Shown here one piece after another: positions 1 through 7,402 of a DNA stretch of 64,000 nucleotides (within the stretch, counting starts at the first letter, position 1; each line of letters starts with the position of its first letter). Source of the DNA: Pseudonocardia oceani (GTDB lineage Bacteria; Actinomycetota; Actinomycetes; Mycobacteriales; Pseudonocardiaceae). The notes under the pieces are model-generated. The model had not been told where the DNA came from. It was given only the letters and a program-made list of their open reading frames with translations, and did not search any database. The stretch covers positions 6,454,501 through 6,518,500 of the forward strand of contig NZ_JADQDF010000001.1 of assembly GCF_019263585.2 (NCBI RefSeq), written 5' to 3'. The position numbers and the translations under genes are program-made.

Positions 1-292
1 CGAGCGGGCCGCCGAGCGTGGCGGTGAACAGCGAGGTGAGCACCGAGATGTTGCTGGTGACGGTGCGGGCGCTGGAGGTGATGCCGTCGACGCGCTCCAG
101 CTGCGTGTTGACCTGGTGCAGCGTCGTCTGCGCGTTGTCGAGCAGCGGGGTGCTGCCCTCGTGGGCCTTGCGGATGGCCACCGTCGCCTCGTCGAGGGTG
201 CGACCCAGCTTGAGCAGCGGGACCGCCAGCAGCAGCACGAGGACGACGAACGCCCCCGCGGCGATCAGCGCGGCGATCTGACCAGCCGACAC
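1..292 (-). CDS. DUF948 family protein (3' end outside window)
   Basis: This is the N-terminal 97 residues of a small membrane-anchored protein. The GTG start at 292 is preceded by a clear GAGGAGG ribosome binding site. A hydrophobic segment covers about residues 5-26, followed by a polar helical stretch with regularly spaced Thr, Asn and Gln (for example NAQTTLHQVNTQLERVDG). That is the pattern of the DUF948 family, whose members are short membrane-anchored helical proteins of unknown role. In actinomycetes this gene commonly sits before alaS, so alaS may lie beyond the left edge; that is inference. The stop codon is not in the window. Confidence 0.75.
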   Translation of the reverse strand, partial: MSAGQIAALIAAGAFVVLVLLLAVPLLKLGRTLDEATVAIRKAHEGSTPLLDNAQTTLHQVNTQLERVDGITSSARTVTSNISVLTSLFTATLGGPL

Positions 293-388
293 GAAGCCTC
301 CTCGAACCGTTCCGACACAGGGTGTGATCGGCGGTCAGGCTACCGCGCGGGGTACGGCCCGCCACCCGGGGCCACGGGCGCCCGCGGC

Positions 389-411
389 GGACCGGAGACG
401 ATCACCGGTCC
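389..411 (-). terminator. Hairpin just after the sigma-factor gene
   Basis: A perfect 7-bp inverted repeat (GGACCGG and CCGGTCC) with a 9-base loop lies about 17 bases downstream of the sigma-factor stop codon. There is no T-tract, as is usual for actinobacterial hairpins. It may end the sigma-factor transcript before the DUF948 gene, which is on the same strand. Confidence 0.35.
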
Positions 412-427
412 GGCGCGGAAACCGCGG

Positions 428-1111
428 TCAGCCGGCGTCGAGCGGGCGGCGTGGAGCCGGCAGGACCAGCTCGCCGCCGACCGTGCCCAGCGCCGCCCGG
501 AGGCGGCCGAGCGCGCGGTGCTGGGTGACGCGGACCGCGCCCGGCGTCGAGCGGACGGCGGCGGCCGTCTCCTCGGCGCTGAACCCGACGGCGATGCGCA
601 GGACGAGGACCTCGCGCTGGCGCGGGGTGAGGACCTCGAGCAGTCCGCCGAGCCGCTCGTTGAGCTCGTGGGCCAGCAGGCGGTGCTCGGGGCCGTCGTC
701 GGAGACGGGGACGTCGGGCAGGTCGGCGACGGGCTCGGTGCGGTTGCGCCCGATCGCGCGGAACGCGTCGGTGACCTTGTGGGCCGCGATGCCGTAGACG
801 AACGCGCGGAACGACAGCCCGCGCATCGTGTACGAGGGCAGCGCGCTGACGACGGCGAGACAGACTTCCTGCGCGACGTCGTCGGCCGAACCGGACACGC
901 TCTCCTGCCGGCCCAGCCGCGCGCGACAGTAGCGCAACACGAACGGGTGGATGACGGTGAGAAGTCGCTCACGCGCCCCTGGCTCGTCGGCGACCGCGGC
1001 GGCGACCAGTGACTCGACGACGGGCACCACGGCCACAGGTGGCGGGGCCCCGGTGGGCGCCACGCCCACGGCCGCCCCCAGGGGCCGCTCCAGGACGGTG
1101 GCGGCGTTCAT
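428..1111 (-). CDS. shbA: ShbA/SigD-type RNA polymerase sigma factor
   Basis: This is a 227-residue ECF-like sigma factor of the ShbA (Streptomyces) and SigD (Mycobacterium) type. Region 2 contains SADDVAQEVCLAVVSALPSY and FVYGIAAHKVTDAFRA. Region 4 contains LTPRQREVLVLRIAVGFSAE and STPGAVRVTQHRALGRLR. Both align closely with remembered M. tuberculosis SigD. In Streptomyces, ShbA is needed for full expression of the main sigma factor HrdB; in mycobacteria SigD is linked to starvation. No anti-sigma gene is next to it. The chosen ATG at 1111 overlaps the stop of a six-codon ORF with a strong ribosome binding site, which suggests translational coupling. A longer frame reaches 1315, but its extra residues look non-coding. 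Confidence 0.85.
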   Translation of the reverse strand: MNAATVLERPLGAAVGVAPTGAPPPVAVVPVVESLVAAAVADEPGARERLLTVIHPFVLRYCRARLGRQESVSGSADDVAQEVCLAVVSALPSYTMRGLSFRAFVYGIAAHKVTDAFRAIGRNRTEPVADLPDVPVSDDGPEHRLLAHELNERLGGLLEVLTPRQREVLVLRIAVGFSAEETAAAVRSTPGAVRVTQHRALGRLRAALGTVGGELVLPAPRRPLDAG

Positions 1112-1128
1112 CGGATGTTCTCGTTCAT
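1108..1128 (-). CDS. Possible six-residue leader peptide coupled to the sigma factor
   Basis: The ORF encodes MNENIR and ends in TGA. Its ATG follows a strong AGGAGGGG site with about 8 bases of spacing. The TGA overlaps the sigma-factor ATG as ATGA, and the sigma ATG has no good site of its own. Ribosomes could therefore reach the sigma gene by termination and reinitiation. Nothing shows that the peptide itself has a function. Confidence 0.4.
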   Translation of the reverse strand: MNENIR

Positions 1129-1299
1129 CGCGGGTTCCCCTCCTGGGCCGGCGCGTGGACGTCGGCCTCGTGCGGTCGGCCGCCCGGACACGGGGGTCCG
1201 GGGTCGAGCGGCCGTGCGACGGAGGACCGCGGCATCCGTGAACGTCCCCCGACGCTCCCGGCCCGACACCCTCCCGAGCCCGCTCCGGTGTGCCCGTCG

Positions 1300-1313
1300 G
1301 AACGAACTCGTTC
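1300..1313. promoter_or_regulatory. Inverted repeat between the sigma factor and tetR
   Basis: GAACGA and TCGTTC are separated by two bases. The site lies in the 283-bp divergent region between the sigma-factor and TetR genes and could be an operator for either. Confidence 0.3.
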
Positions 1314-1340
1314 ATCTCTCAAGTACGCATTTTGGGTGAC

Positions 1341-1355
1341 ACTCCAAGTTGGAGT
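1341..1355. promoter_or_regulatory. Perfect 15-bp palindrome, probable TetR operator
   Basis: ACTCCAAGTTGGAGT is a perfect 7+1+7 inverted repeat, with its right edge 39 bp before the TetR start codon. Palindromes of about this size near divergently read tetR genes are usually bound by the regulator itself. The site could control tetR, the sigma gene, or both. Confidence 0.5.
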
Positions 1356-1381
1356 CAAGAGCAGTTCGACCGGAAGTTCGT

Positions 1382-1387
1382 TACTCT
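1382..1387 (+). promoter_or_regulatory. -10 element, leaderless tetR
   Basis: TACTCT lies 7 bases before the ATG at 1395, and no ribosome binding site is present. This spacing places the transcript start at or beside the start codon. Confidence 0.45.
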
Positions 1388-1394
1388 GCGCTCA

Positions 1395-2087
1395 ATGTCC
1401 TCCGCCGACCCTCCCCGACCGGCCGATCCCCGGGCCCGGGCCGCCCAGACGAAGCGCGACCGCACGCGTCGCGCGCTGCTGGACGCCGCCGACGCCACGT
1501 TCGGATCGCGCGGCTGGGCGCGCACGCGCATCGAGGACGTCGCGGCCGCCGCGGGCGTCAGCGCGGCCACCGCCTACAACCACTTCCCGTCCAAGCACAC
1601 GCTGATCGGGCACGTCTTCGCCCCGCTGGTGCACCCGCTGTTCGTGCAGGCCGAGCGCGACGTCGCGGCCGACCGGCCCGTCGTCGCCGCGCTGGAGGAC
1701 CAGATCCGGGCGCTGGCCCGCACCACCTCCCGACACCGTGAGCTCGCCGCCTCGTTCTTCGCCGCGGTGCAGGACTACACGATCCGGGTGGAGGGCCCGG
1801 CCGACCCGACCGACGAGATCGACCCCCGGCTGCTCGCACCGGTGCCCGACGCGATCCGGATCCTCGTGGAGCACGGCCAGGACACCGGCGCCCTGCGTCC
1901 CTACCCCGCGGCAGGCGACATGGCGACGATCGTCGTCAACACGATGCTGACGCGCGCCATGAACCGGCCCGACGAGACCGCCGACGCCCGCGCGGAGCTG
2001 CTGCTGACGATCCTGTTCGGCGCGCTGTGCCCGGAGATGCTGCTGGACGCCGCGACCGAGGGCCGCCCCTTCCGCCGTCGCTCCTGA
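1395..2087 (+). CDS. TetR/AcrR family transcriptional regulator
   Basis: This 230-residue repressor has an N-terminal TetR helix-turn-helix at about residues 25-65, seen in RIEDVAAAAGVSAATAYNHF. The helical C-terminal half, the presumed ligand and dimer domain, is not recognisable to a known ligand class. The ATG at 1395 is chosen because the helix-turn-helix begins just after it, and because a TACTCT element lies 7 bases upstream where no ribosome binding site exists. The longer frame from 1290 would include the palindromes. The gene is divergent from the sigma factor and no obvious target gene follows it in tandem. Confidence 0.8.
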   Translation: MSSADPPRPADPRARAAQTKRDRTRRALLDAADATFGSRGWARTRIEDVAAAAGVSAATAYNHFPSKHTLIGHVFAPLVHPLFVQAERDVAADRPVVAALEDQIRALARTTSRHRELAASFFAAVQDYTIRVEGPADPTDEIDPRLLAPVPDAIRILVEHGQDTGALRPYPAAGDMATIVVNTMLTRAMNRPDETADARAELLLTILFGALCPEMLLDAATEGRPFRRRS

Positions 2088-2234
2088 CGCGCTCCTCCCC
2101 GGTGCGCGCGGGCGCGTCGCAGGGCGACCGGCCGGTCACGCCGTCCCCGATCGGATGGACGCCGTCACCGCTGTGGGTGCGATGCGGCGGTGGATCTTGT
2201 CGGCCCCGCGTGACCACCCCTACTCCTTACGATC

Positions 2235-3359
2235 ATGAGAACCCACGCGGCACGCACCGCGGTGATCCTGGGTGCCGCGCTCGCACTGGCCCTGCCCGGC
2301 ACCGCGCACGCGGACGAACCGGACACCGCCGAGCGGCGCACCGAGACCAGCACGAGCACCGCGCGCGTCGACGGGTCGCGCGCCGTCACCCTCTTCGCCG
2401 GACCCGTCCAGCTGCGGCGCGGCGCGGAGTGGGTGCCCGTCGACCTGACGCTCGTGACCTCGCCGGACGGCGTCGTGCGGCCGGCGGCGTCGGAGCACGA
2501 CCTCACCCTGACCCCGTCCGGGCCGGTCGTGCGCTGGGCGGGCGGTGGGTCCGCCGCGCTCGCCCCCGTCGCCCCGGGCCCGCTGCCCGCACCGGCGCTG
2601 GCCGGCCACCGCGCCACCTACGCCCAGGTCGTGCCGGGCCACGACCTCGTCGTCGAGGCGACGCGGTCGGGCTTCGCCGCGTCGGTCCGCCGGGCGGGCA
2701 CCGCGGTCGGGCCGGCGCCGGTGCTGGCCCTGACCACGGCAGCCGGGTCCACGACCGGCGGGCCGGCCACTGCCGCGGGTGCGGAGCGCGTCGTCGAGGG
2801 CACCGCCACGGAGTCGGCCGTCAGCCGGGTCGTCGCGTCGGCGCCGGTCAGCGGCACCGCGCCCGTCCCGTTCGACACCACCGTGCAGTCGACGGTCCTG
2901 CGCAGCGACGCGTCCGGCGACCCCGACCTGCGCCTGGGCAGCTACGACGGCGTCGCCGTGGCGCGCAGCTTCCTCACCTTCGACCTTGCCGAGGTCAGCG
3001 GCCGCGCGATCACCTCGGCGACGCTGCGCGTGCACCAGGAGTGGTCGTCGTCGTGCCGCCCGGCGTCGTGGGAGGTGTGGTCCTCCCCCGCCGTCGGCCC
3101 GGCGACGCGCTTCGCGGACCAGCCCGCGGCCGAGCGGGTGTGGGCGACGAGCACCGAGACGCGCGGCAACTCCGCCGCCTGCGCCGCGGGCTGGACGCAG
3201 GTGGACCTCACGGAGCTGGTCCGGGCCTGGTCGGCCGCGGGCGTCCCCACCGGGACGGTGCTGCTGCGCGCGACCGACGAGGCCGATCCGCTGGGCTGGA
3301 AGCGGTTCGGCTCGGCGGAGAGCCCGCACGTGCCGAACCTGGAGGTCGGCCTCGGCTGA
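2235..3359 (+). CDS. Secreted DNRLRE-domain protein
   Basis: This 374-residue exported protein has a signal peptide over about residues 1-26 ending in AHA. The N-terminal third is an extracellular beta-rich region. The C-terminal part (about residues 210-370) resembles the DNRLRE beta-sandwich domain: a SFLTFDLAEVSGRAITSATL core, then paired Cys, a W-rich middle and LRATDEADPLGWKRFGSAES. In larger proteins this domain precedes RHS repeats or other cell-surface modules, but nothing follows it here, so this looks like a short stand-alone version. No ribosome binding site is seen before the ATG. The substrate or partner is unknown. Confidence 0.65.
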   Translation: MRTHAARTAVILGAALALALPGTAHADEPDTAERRTETSTSTARVDGSRAVTLFAGPVQLRRGAEWVPVDLTLVTSPDGVVRPAASEHDLTLTPSGPVVRWAGGGSAALAPVAPGPLPAPALAGHRATYAQVVPGHDLVVEATRSGFAASVRRAGTAVGPAPVLALTTAAGSTTGGPATAAGAERVVEGTATESAVSRVVASAPVSGTAPVPFDTTVQSTVLRSDASGDPDLRLGSYDGVAVARSFLTFDLAEVSGRAITSATLRVHQEWSSSCRPASWEVWSSPAVGPATRFADQPAAERVWATSTETRGNSAACAAGWTQVDLTELVRAWSAAGVPTGTVLLRATDEADPLGWKRFGSAESPHVPNLEVGLG

Positions 3360-3405
3360 GCCGCTCGCCGACCGCGGTGGGTCGGGGCGGTGCAGGATGG
3401 CACGC

Positions 3406-4626
3406 ATGTACCGCGTCGACTCCGAGGTCGGACAGCTCCGCCAGGTGATCCTGCACCGCCCCGGCCTGGAGCTGAAGCGCCTCACGCCGGGCAACAAGGA
3501 CCGCCTGCTGTTCGACGACGTGCTGTGGGTGCAGCGTGCGCAGGAGGAGCACGACCGCTTCGCCGAGGTGCTCGCGCAGCGCGGCGTCACCGTGCACCTG
3601 TTCGGCGAGCTGCTCCGCACGACCGTCGGGATCCCCGAGGCCCACGCCTACGTCCTGGACCGGATCTTCGACGAGCGCGTGTACGGCCCGCTGGCGATCG
3701 ACGCGCTGCGCAACTGCTTCGACGCGATGGACGTCGACACGCTCACCGAGCACCTCATCGGCGGGATCACCAAGCGCGAGGTGCTCGACCGGATCCCCGA
3801 GCCGCGATCGATCGCCTTCCACGTGCTGGACCCCGACGACTTCGTCCTCGAGCCGCTGCCCAACCACCTCTACACGCGCGACACGTCGGCGTGGATCGGC
3901 GGCGGGGTCTCGATCAACAGCATGCGCAAGCAGGCGCGGGTGCGGGAGACGGTGCACTACGAGGCCGTGTACCGGTGGCACCCGCTCTTCGCGGACGCCG
4001 AGTTCCGCACCTGGTCGGCCGGCTCGGAGAACGGCGTCGCCACCACCGAGGGCGGCGACATGCTCGTGCTCGGCGGCGGCGCGGTCCTCATCGGGATGAG
4101 CGAGCGGACGACGGCGGCGGGCGTCGAGCGGCTGGCGCGGACGCTGTTCGCGGGCGGTGACGTCGACCGGATCGTCGCGCTGCGCATGCCCGAGACGCGC
4201 GCGCTGATGCACCTCGACACCGTGATGACGATGGTCGACCCGGAGACGTTCACGAAGTACGCGGGCCTCGGGATGCTGCCCGCCTACACCGTGCGCCCGG
4301 GCGACAACGAGAAGGAGCTGCACGTCACCGACCACGCGCCCGACGGCATGCACGCCGCGATCGCCGAGGTCCTGGGCCTGCCGGAGATCCGCGTGCTCAC
4401 CGCGGAGCAGGACGTGCACGCCGCCGAGCGCGAGCAGTGGGACGACGGCTGCAACACCCTCGCCGTCGCGCCCGGGGTGGTCGTGACCTACGAGCGCAAC
4501 GTCACCACCAACGCCTTCCTGCGCCGCCACGGGATCGAGGTCCTCGACATCCCCGGCGGCGAGCTCGGCCGCGGGCGCGGCGGCCCGCGCTGCATGAGCT
4601 GCCCCATCGAGCGGGACGCCGTGTGA
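3406..4626 (+). CDS. arcA: Arginine deiminase
   Basis: This 406-residue enzyme hydrolyses L-arginine to citrulline and ammonia. It has the family N-terminus (SEVGQLRQVILHRPG), the LPNHLYTRDTSAWIGGG substrate region, EGGDMLVLGGG, the LMHLDTVMTMVD histidine motif, and the C-terminal GRGGPRCMSCPI carrying the nucleophilic cysteine. All key motifs are intact and the length is normal. Two ATG codons are possible, 3397 and 3406; 3406 is favoured because CAGGAT sits 7 bases before it and the family starts nearby. No arcB, arcC or arginine antiporter adjoins it, so it is not a standard energy-yielding deiminase operon. It overlaps the next gene by 4 bases. Confidence 0.9.
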   Translation: MYRVDSEVGQLRQVILHRPGLELKRLTPGNKDRLLFDDVLWVQRAQEEHDRFAEVLAQRGVTVHLFGELLRTTVGIPEAHAYVLDRIFDERVYGPLAIDALRNCFDAMDVDTLTEHLIGGITKREVLDRIPEPRSIAFHVLDPDDFVLEPLPNHLYTRDTSAWIGGGVSINSMRKQARVRETVHYEAVYRWHPLFADAEFRTWSAGSENGVATTEGGDMLVLGGGAVLIGMSERTTAAGVERLARTLFAGGDVDRIVALRMPETRALMHLDTVMTMVDPETFTKYAGLGMLPAYTVRPGDNEKELHVTDHAPDGMHAAIAEVLGLPEIRVLTAEQDVHAAEREQWDDGCNTLAVAPGVVVTYERNVTTNAFLRRHGIEVLDIPGGELGRGRGGPRCMSCPIERDAV

Positions 4627-5642
4627 TCCGCACGTCCAAGGTCACCGACCTCACCGGGCCCGGGCACACCGACGCGTTCGGCATCGGCGGCACCGACCTC
4701 GGCACGACGACGTCGGCCCCGGACGGGCGGCTGGTGTCGGTCTTCGGCGACACGTTCGCCTCGCCCCGGGCGGGCGGGCGCGGCTGGCGCTCGCCGGTCG
4801 TGCTGTTCGGCGACCCGGCGTCGGTGCCGACCGGGGTGCGGTGGACGGGCAGCGGCGGCCGCGGCCCGCGCGCGCGGCAGGTCGTGCGCTACGTCCACCA
4901 GCTGCCGCGCTGGTTCGCCCGGCGCCCCCGCCGCGTGACGACCGTGCTGCCGACCGACGTCATCACGATCGGTGACGTCATGTACCTGCACGTCATGGTG
5001 TGCCGCGAGCTGGGGCACGTGCACTGGACGGAGATCCACTCCTCGCGCGACCAGGGCGTCACCTGGCGGCCGACCGGCGTGCGCTGGCCGGGCGGGCACC
5101 TCGGCGGGATGCTCCAGATGCTCACCTGGGAGCTCGGCGACGACGGCTTCGTCTACGCCTTCACCACCGGCTTCCAGCGCGCGCAGGGCCTGGTGCTGCA
5201 CCGCGTGCCCGCCGAGCGGCTGACGGACCCGGGGTCCTGGGAGAGCTGGGGCTCCACCCCGGACGAGGGGTGGGCCTGGGGCCGGCCGCCGACCGTCGCC
5301 CTGCCGGGGGCGTTCGGCGAGCTCAGCCTGCGGCGGGTGCCCGAGCCCGGCGGCGAGGACCGCTGGCTGCTGTCGGTGTTCGACGCCGGCAACTACCGCA
5401 TCGACGTCCTCGACCTCGCCTCCCCGCTCGACGACCTGCACCGCGCCCGGCGCACGACCGTCCTGCACGGCTGCGCGTGGGAGGACGAGGACCACGCCAC
5501 GGGGCGCGTCGCGCAGCTCTACGGCGGGTACGTGCTGCCCGGCTCGACGCGCGCCGACCTGCACCTGGTGGTGAGCCAGTGGAACACCGCCCTGGACTGG
5601 CCGTACAAGGCGATGCAGTTCCGGACCTCGCTCGGCGACTAG
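4623..5642 (+). CDS. DUF4185 domain-containing protein
   Basis: This 339-residue protein starts at a GTG that overlaps the arcA stop codon (GTGA), so the two genes are translationally coupled. DUF4185 proteins are five-bladed beta-propeller-like proteins, many of them surface-associated and of unknown activity. Matching features are TDAFGIGGTDLGTTTSAPDG, VSVFGDTFA, ITIGDVMYLHVMV and the ending HLVVSQWNT. There is no signal peptide, so it should be cytosolic. The tight pairing with arginine deiminase is unusual and is not explained by anything known about the family. Confidence 0.7.
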   Translation: MIRTSKVTDLTGPGHTDAFGIGGTDLGTTTSAPDGRLVSVFGDTFASPRAGGRGWRSPVVLFGDPASVPTGVRWTGSGGRGPRARQVVRYVHQLPRWFARRPRRVTTVLPTDVITIGDVMYLHVMVCRELGHVHWTEIHSSRDQGVTWRPTGVRWPGGHLGGMLQMLTWELGDDGFVYAFTTGFQRAQGLVLHRVPAERLTDPGSWESWGSTPDEGWAWGRPPTVALPGAFGELSLRRVPEPGGEDRWLLSVFDAGNYRIDVLDLASPLDDLHRARRTTVLHGCAWEDEDHATGRVAQLYGGYVLPGSTRADLHLVVSQWNTALDWPYKAMQFRTSLGD

Positions 5643-5659
5643 GGCTCACCGGCTGGTTC

Positions 5660-7012
5660 TCACCGCGCCCCGCGGACGACCCGGCGCAGCTTGTCGAGGC
5701 GGTCGCGCAGCGTGCGCTCGCCGCCGTGGGCGGTGGGGCGGTAGTAGTCGCGGCCGACCAGGACGTCGGGCGGGTACTGCTGGGGCAGCACGCCGTCGGG
5801 GCTGGAGTGCGGGTAGCGGTAGCCGACGGCGTTGCCCAGCTTCTCGGCTCCGGCGTAGTGCCCGTCGCGCAGGTGCGGGGGCACCGCGCCGGCCGCGCCG
5901 CCGCGGACGTCGGCCATCGCCTCGTCGATGCCGACGATCACGGCGTTCGACTTCGGCGCCGTCGCCAGGTGCAGCGTGGCCTGCGCGAGCGCGAGGCGGC
6001 ACTCGGGCAGCCCGACGAGCTGGACGACCTGCGCGGCGGCCGCGGCGGCCTGCAGCGCGGTGGGGTCGGCCAGGCCGATGTCCTCGCTGGCGTGCACCAT
6101 CAGCCGCCGCGCGATGAACCGCGGGTCCTCCCCCGCCACGAGCATCCGGGCGAGGTAGTGCAGCGCGGCGTCGGGGTCGGAGCCGCGGATGGACTTGATG
6201 AACGCGCTGATGACGTCGTAGTGCTGGTCGCCCTGGCGGTCGTAGCGCACGGTCGCCTCGGTGACGGCGCGCTCGACCGCGGCGACGTCGAGCGTCGTGG
6301 CGCCGGTGCCGACCACCCCGTCGGCCGCGGCCTCCAGCGCCGTCAGCGCGCGGCGGGCGTCGCCGCCGGAGAGGCGGACGATCGCGTCCTCCGCCTCGGT
6401 GTCGAGCTCGACGGCCCCGCCCAGCCCGCGGGCGTCGGCGACGGCGCGGCGCAGCAGGGCGCGGACGTCGTCGTCGGTGAGGGAGCGCAGCTGCAGGACC
6501 AGCGAGCGCGAGAGCAGCGGCGAGACCACCGAGAACGACGGGTTCTCCGTGGTGGCGGCGACGAGCAGCACGAGCCGGTCCTCCACGGCCCCGAGCAGCG
6601 CGTCCTGCTGGGTCTTGGAGAAGCGGTGGACCTCGTCGATGAACAGGACGGTCTGCTGGTCGTGGTGGTCGCGGCGGCGGCGGGCGTCGTCGATGACCTG
6701 GCGCAGCTCCTTGACCCCCGACGACAGCGCCGACAGCGCGACGAAGTGCCGCGACCCGGCTTGCGAGAGGAGCCGCGCGATCGTGGTCTTGCCGGTGCCC
6801 GGCGGGCCGTAGAGCAGCACCGACGCGGCCGCCCCACCCTCCACGAGCCGGCGCAGGGGGGCACCGGGCGCGAGCAGGTGGCCCTGCCCGACGACCTCGT
6901 CGAGCGCACGGGGGCGCATGCGGACGGCGAGCGGTGCCGTCGCCCGGGGGACGTCGACGGGGGTGGGGGCCTGCTCCTGCAGGTCGAAGAGGCCGTCGGC
7001 GTCGGAGGTCAC
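5660..7012 (-). CDS. rarA: Replication-associated recombination protein A (AAA+ ATPase)
   Basis: RarA (MgsA) is a clamp-loader-like AAA+ ATPase acting at stalled replication forks. This 450-residue protein shows MRPRALDEVVGQGHLL, Walker A GPPGTGKT (about residues 69-76), Walker B VLFIDEVHRF, sensor AATTENPSFSV and the RarA-specific tail motif RRLMVHASEDIGLADP. The GTG at 7012 is chosen because conserved sequence begins shortly after; CAGGGT lies 6 bases upstream and could be a leaderless -10. It converges with the DUF4185 gene, with only 17 bp between. In related actinomycetes rarA lies close to DUF948-alaS, so 428-5642 may be an accessory block inserted here. Confidence 0.92.
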   Translation of the reverse strand: MTSDADGLFDLQEQAPTPVDVPRATAPLAVRMRPRALDEVVGQGHLLAPGAPLRRLVEGGAAASVLLYGPPGTGKTTIARLLSQAGSRHFVALSALSSGVKELRQVIDDARRRRDHHDQQTVLFIDEVHRFSKTQQDALLGAVEDRLVLLVAATTENPSFSVVSPLLSRSLVLQLRSLTDDDVRALLRRAVADARGLGGAVELDTEAEDAIVRLSGGDARRALTALEAAADGVVGTGATTLDVAAVERAVTEATVRYDRQGDQHYDVISAFIKSIRGSDPDAALHYLARMLVAGEDPRFIARRLMVHASEDIGLADPTALQAAAAAAQVVQLVGLPECRLALAQATLHLATAPKSNAVIVGIDEAMADVRGGAAGAVPPHLRDGHYAGAEKLGNAVGYRYPHSSPDGVLPQQYPPDVLVGRDYYRPTAHGGERTLRDRLDKLRRVVRGAR

Positions 7013-7402
7013 GGCGACACCCTGCCACCCGGGTCCGACAACCGGGGGGTGGTGGGTCGGTCGGGAACCGGACGGCGCCGCCCGTCCCGGCCCGGCCGCC
7101 GGCTCGTCGGACGACTCCCGACCGCGCACCCTCCACCCACCCGCGCACGTCCCGACGTGCGCGAACGACCAGCACCTGCGCAGTTCGTCGCCGCCCTGCC
7201 CGCCGCGACGCCCCGCCCGAGCGTTCCGCGGAACGCGGCTACCGAGCACCGACACCCGATGCCGTCTCACGATTCAGGAAAGCTGTTCCGTACCACGGGA
7301 TCCGTGCGGCACCATCAACACCACGGGCACACCGGCCCCGCACCACCCGCCCTGTCGACCCAGGACGCTCCGCCCGTCCGATCGACCGTGAGGCGACTCC
7401 CC
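7013..7402. other. Intergenic region between rarA and an aminotransferase gene
   Basis: This is a 390-bp divergent gap. It contains the 16-bp perfect palindrome at 7221-7236. A frame from 7261 runs into the aminotransferase, but its residues are rich in His, Thr and Pro and do not resemble the family, so it is treated as non-coding. No RNA gene was recognised. Confidence 0.5.
7221..7236. repeat. 16-bp palindrome, copy 1
   Basis: GCGTTCCGCGGAACGC is its own reverse complement. The identical sequence recurs at 20326-20341, upstream of aspS. It may be a dispersed intergenic repeat or a regulator site. Confidence 0.6.

Noticed and set aside
2228..2233. TACGAT as a leaderless -10 for the DNRLRE gene
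   Set aside because: It is only one base before the ATG, too near to direct a transcript that includes the start codon.
7261..7402. N-terminal extension of the aminotransferase from ATG 7261
   Set aside because: The residues are His/Thr/Pro-rich and unlike the family; GTG at 7403 has better support.
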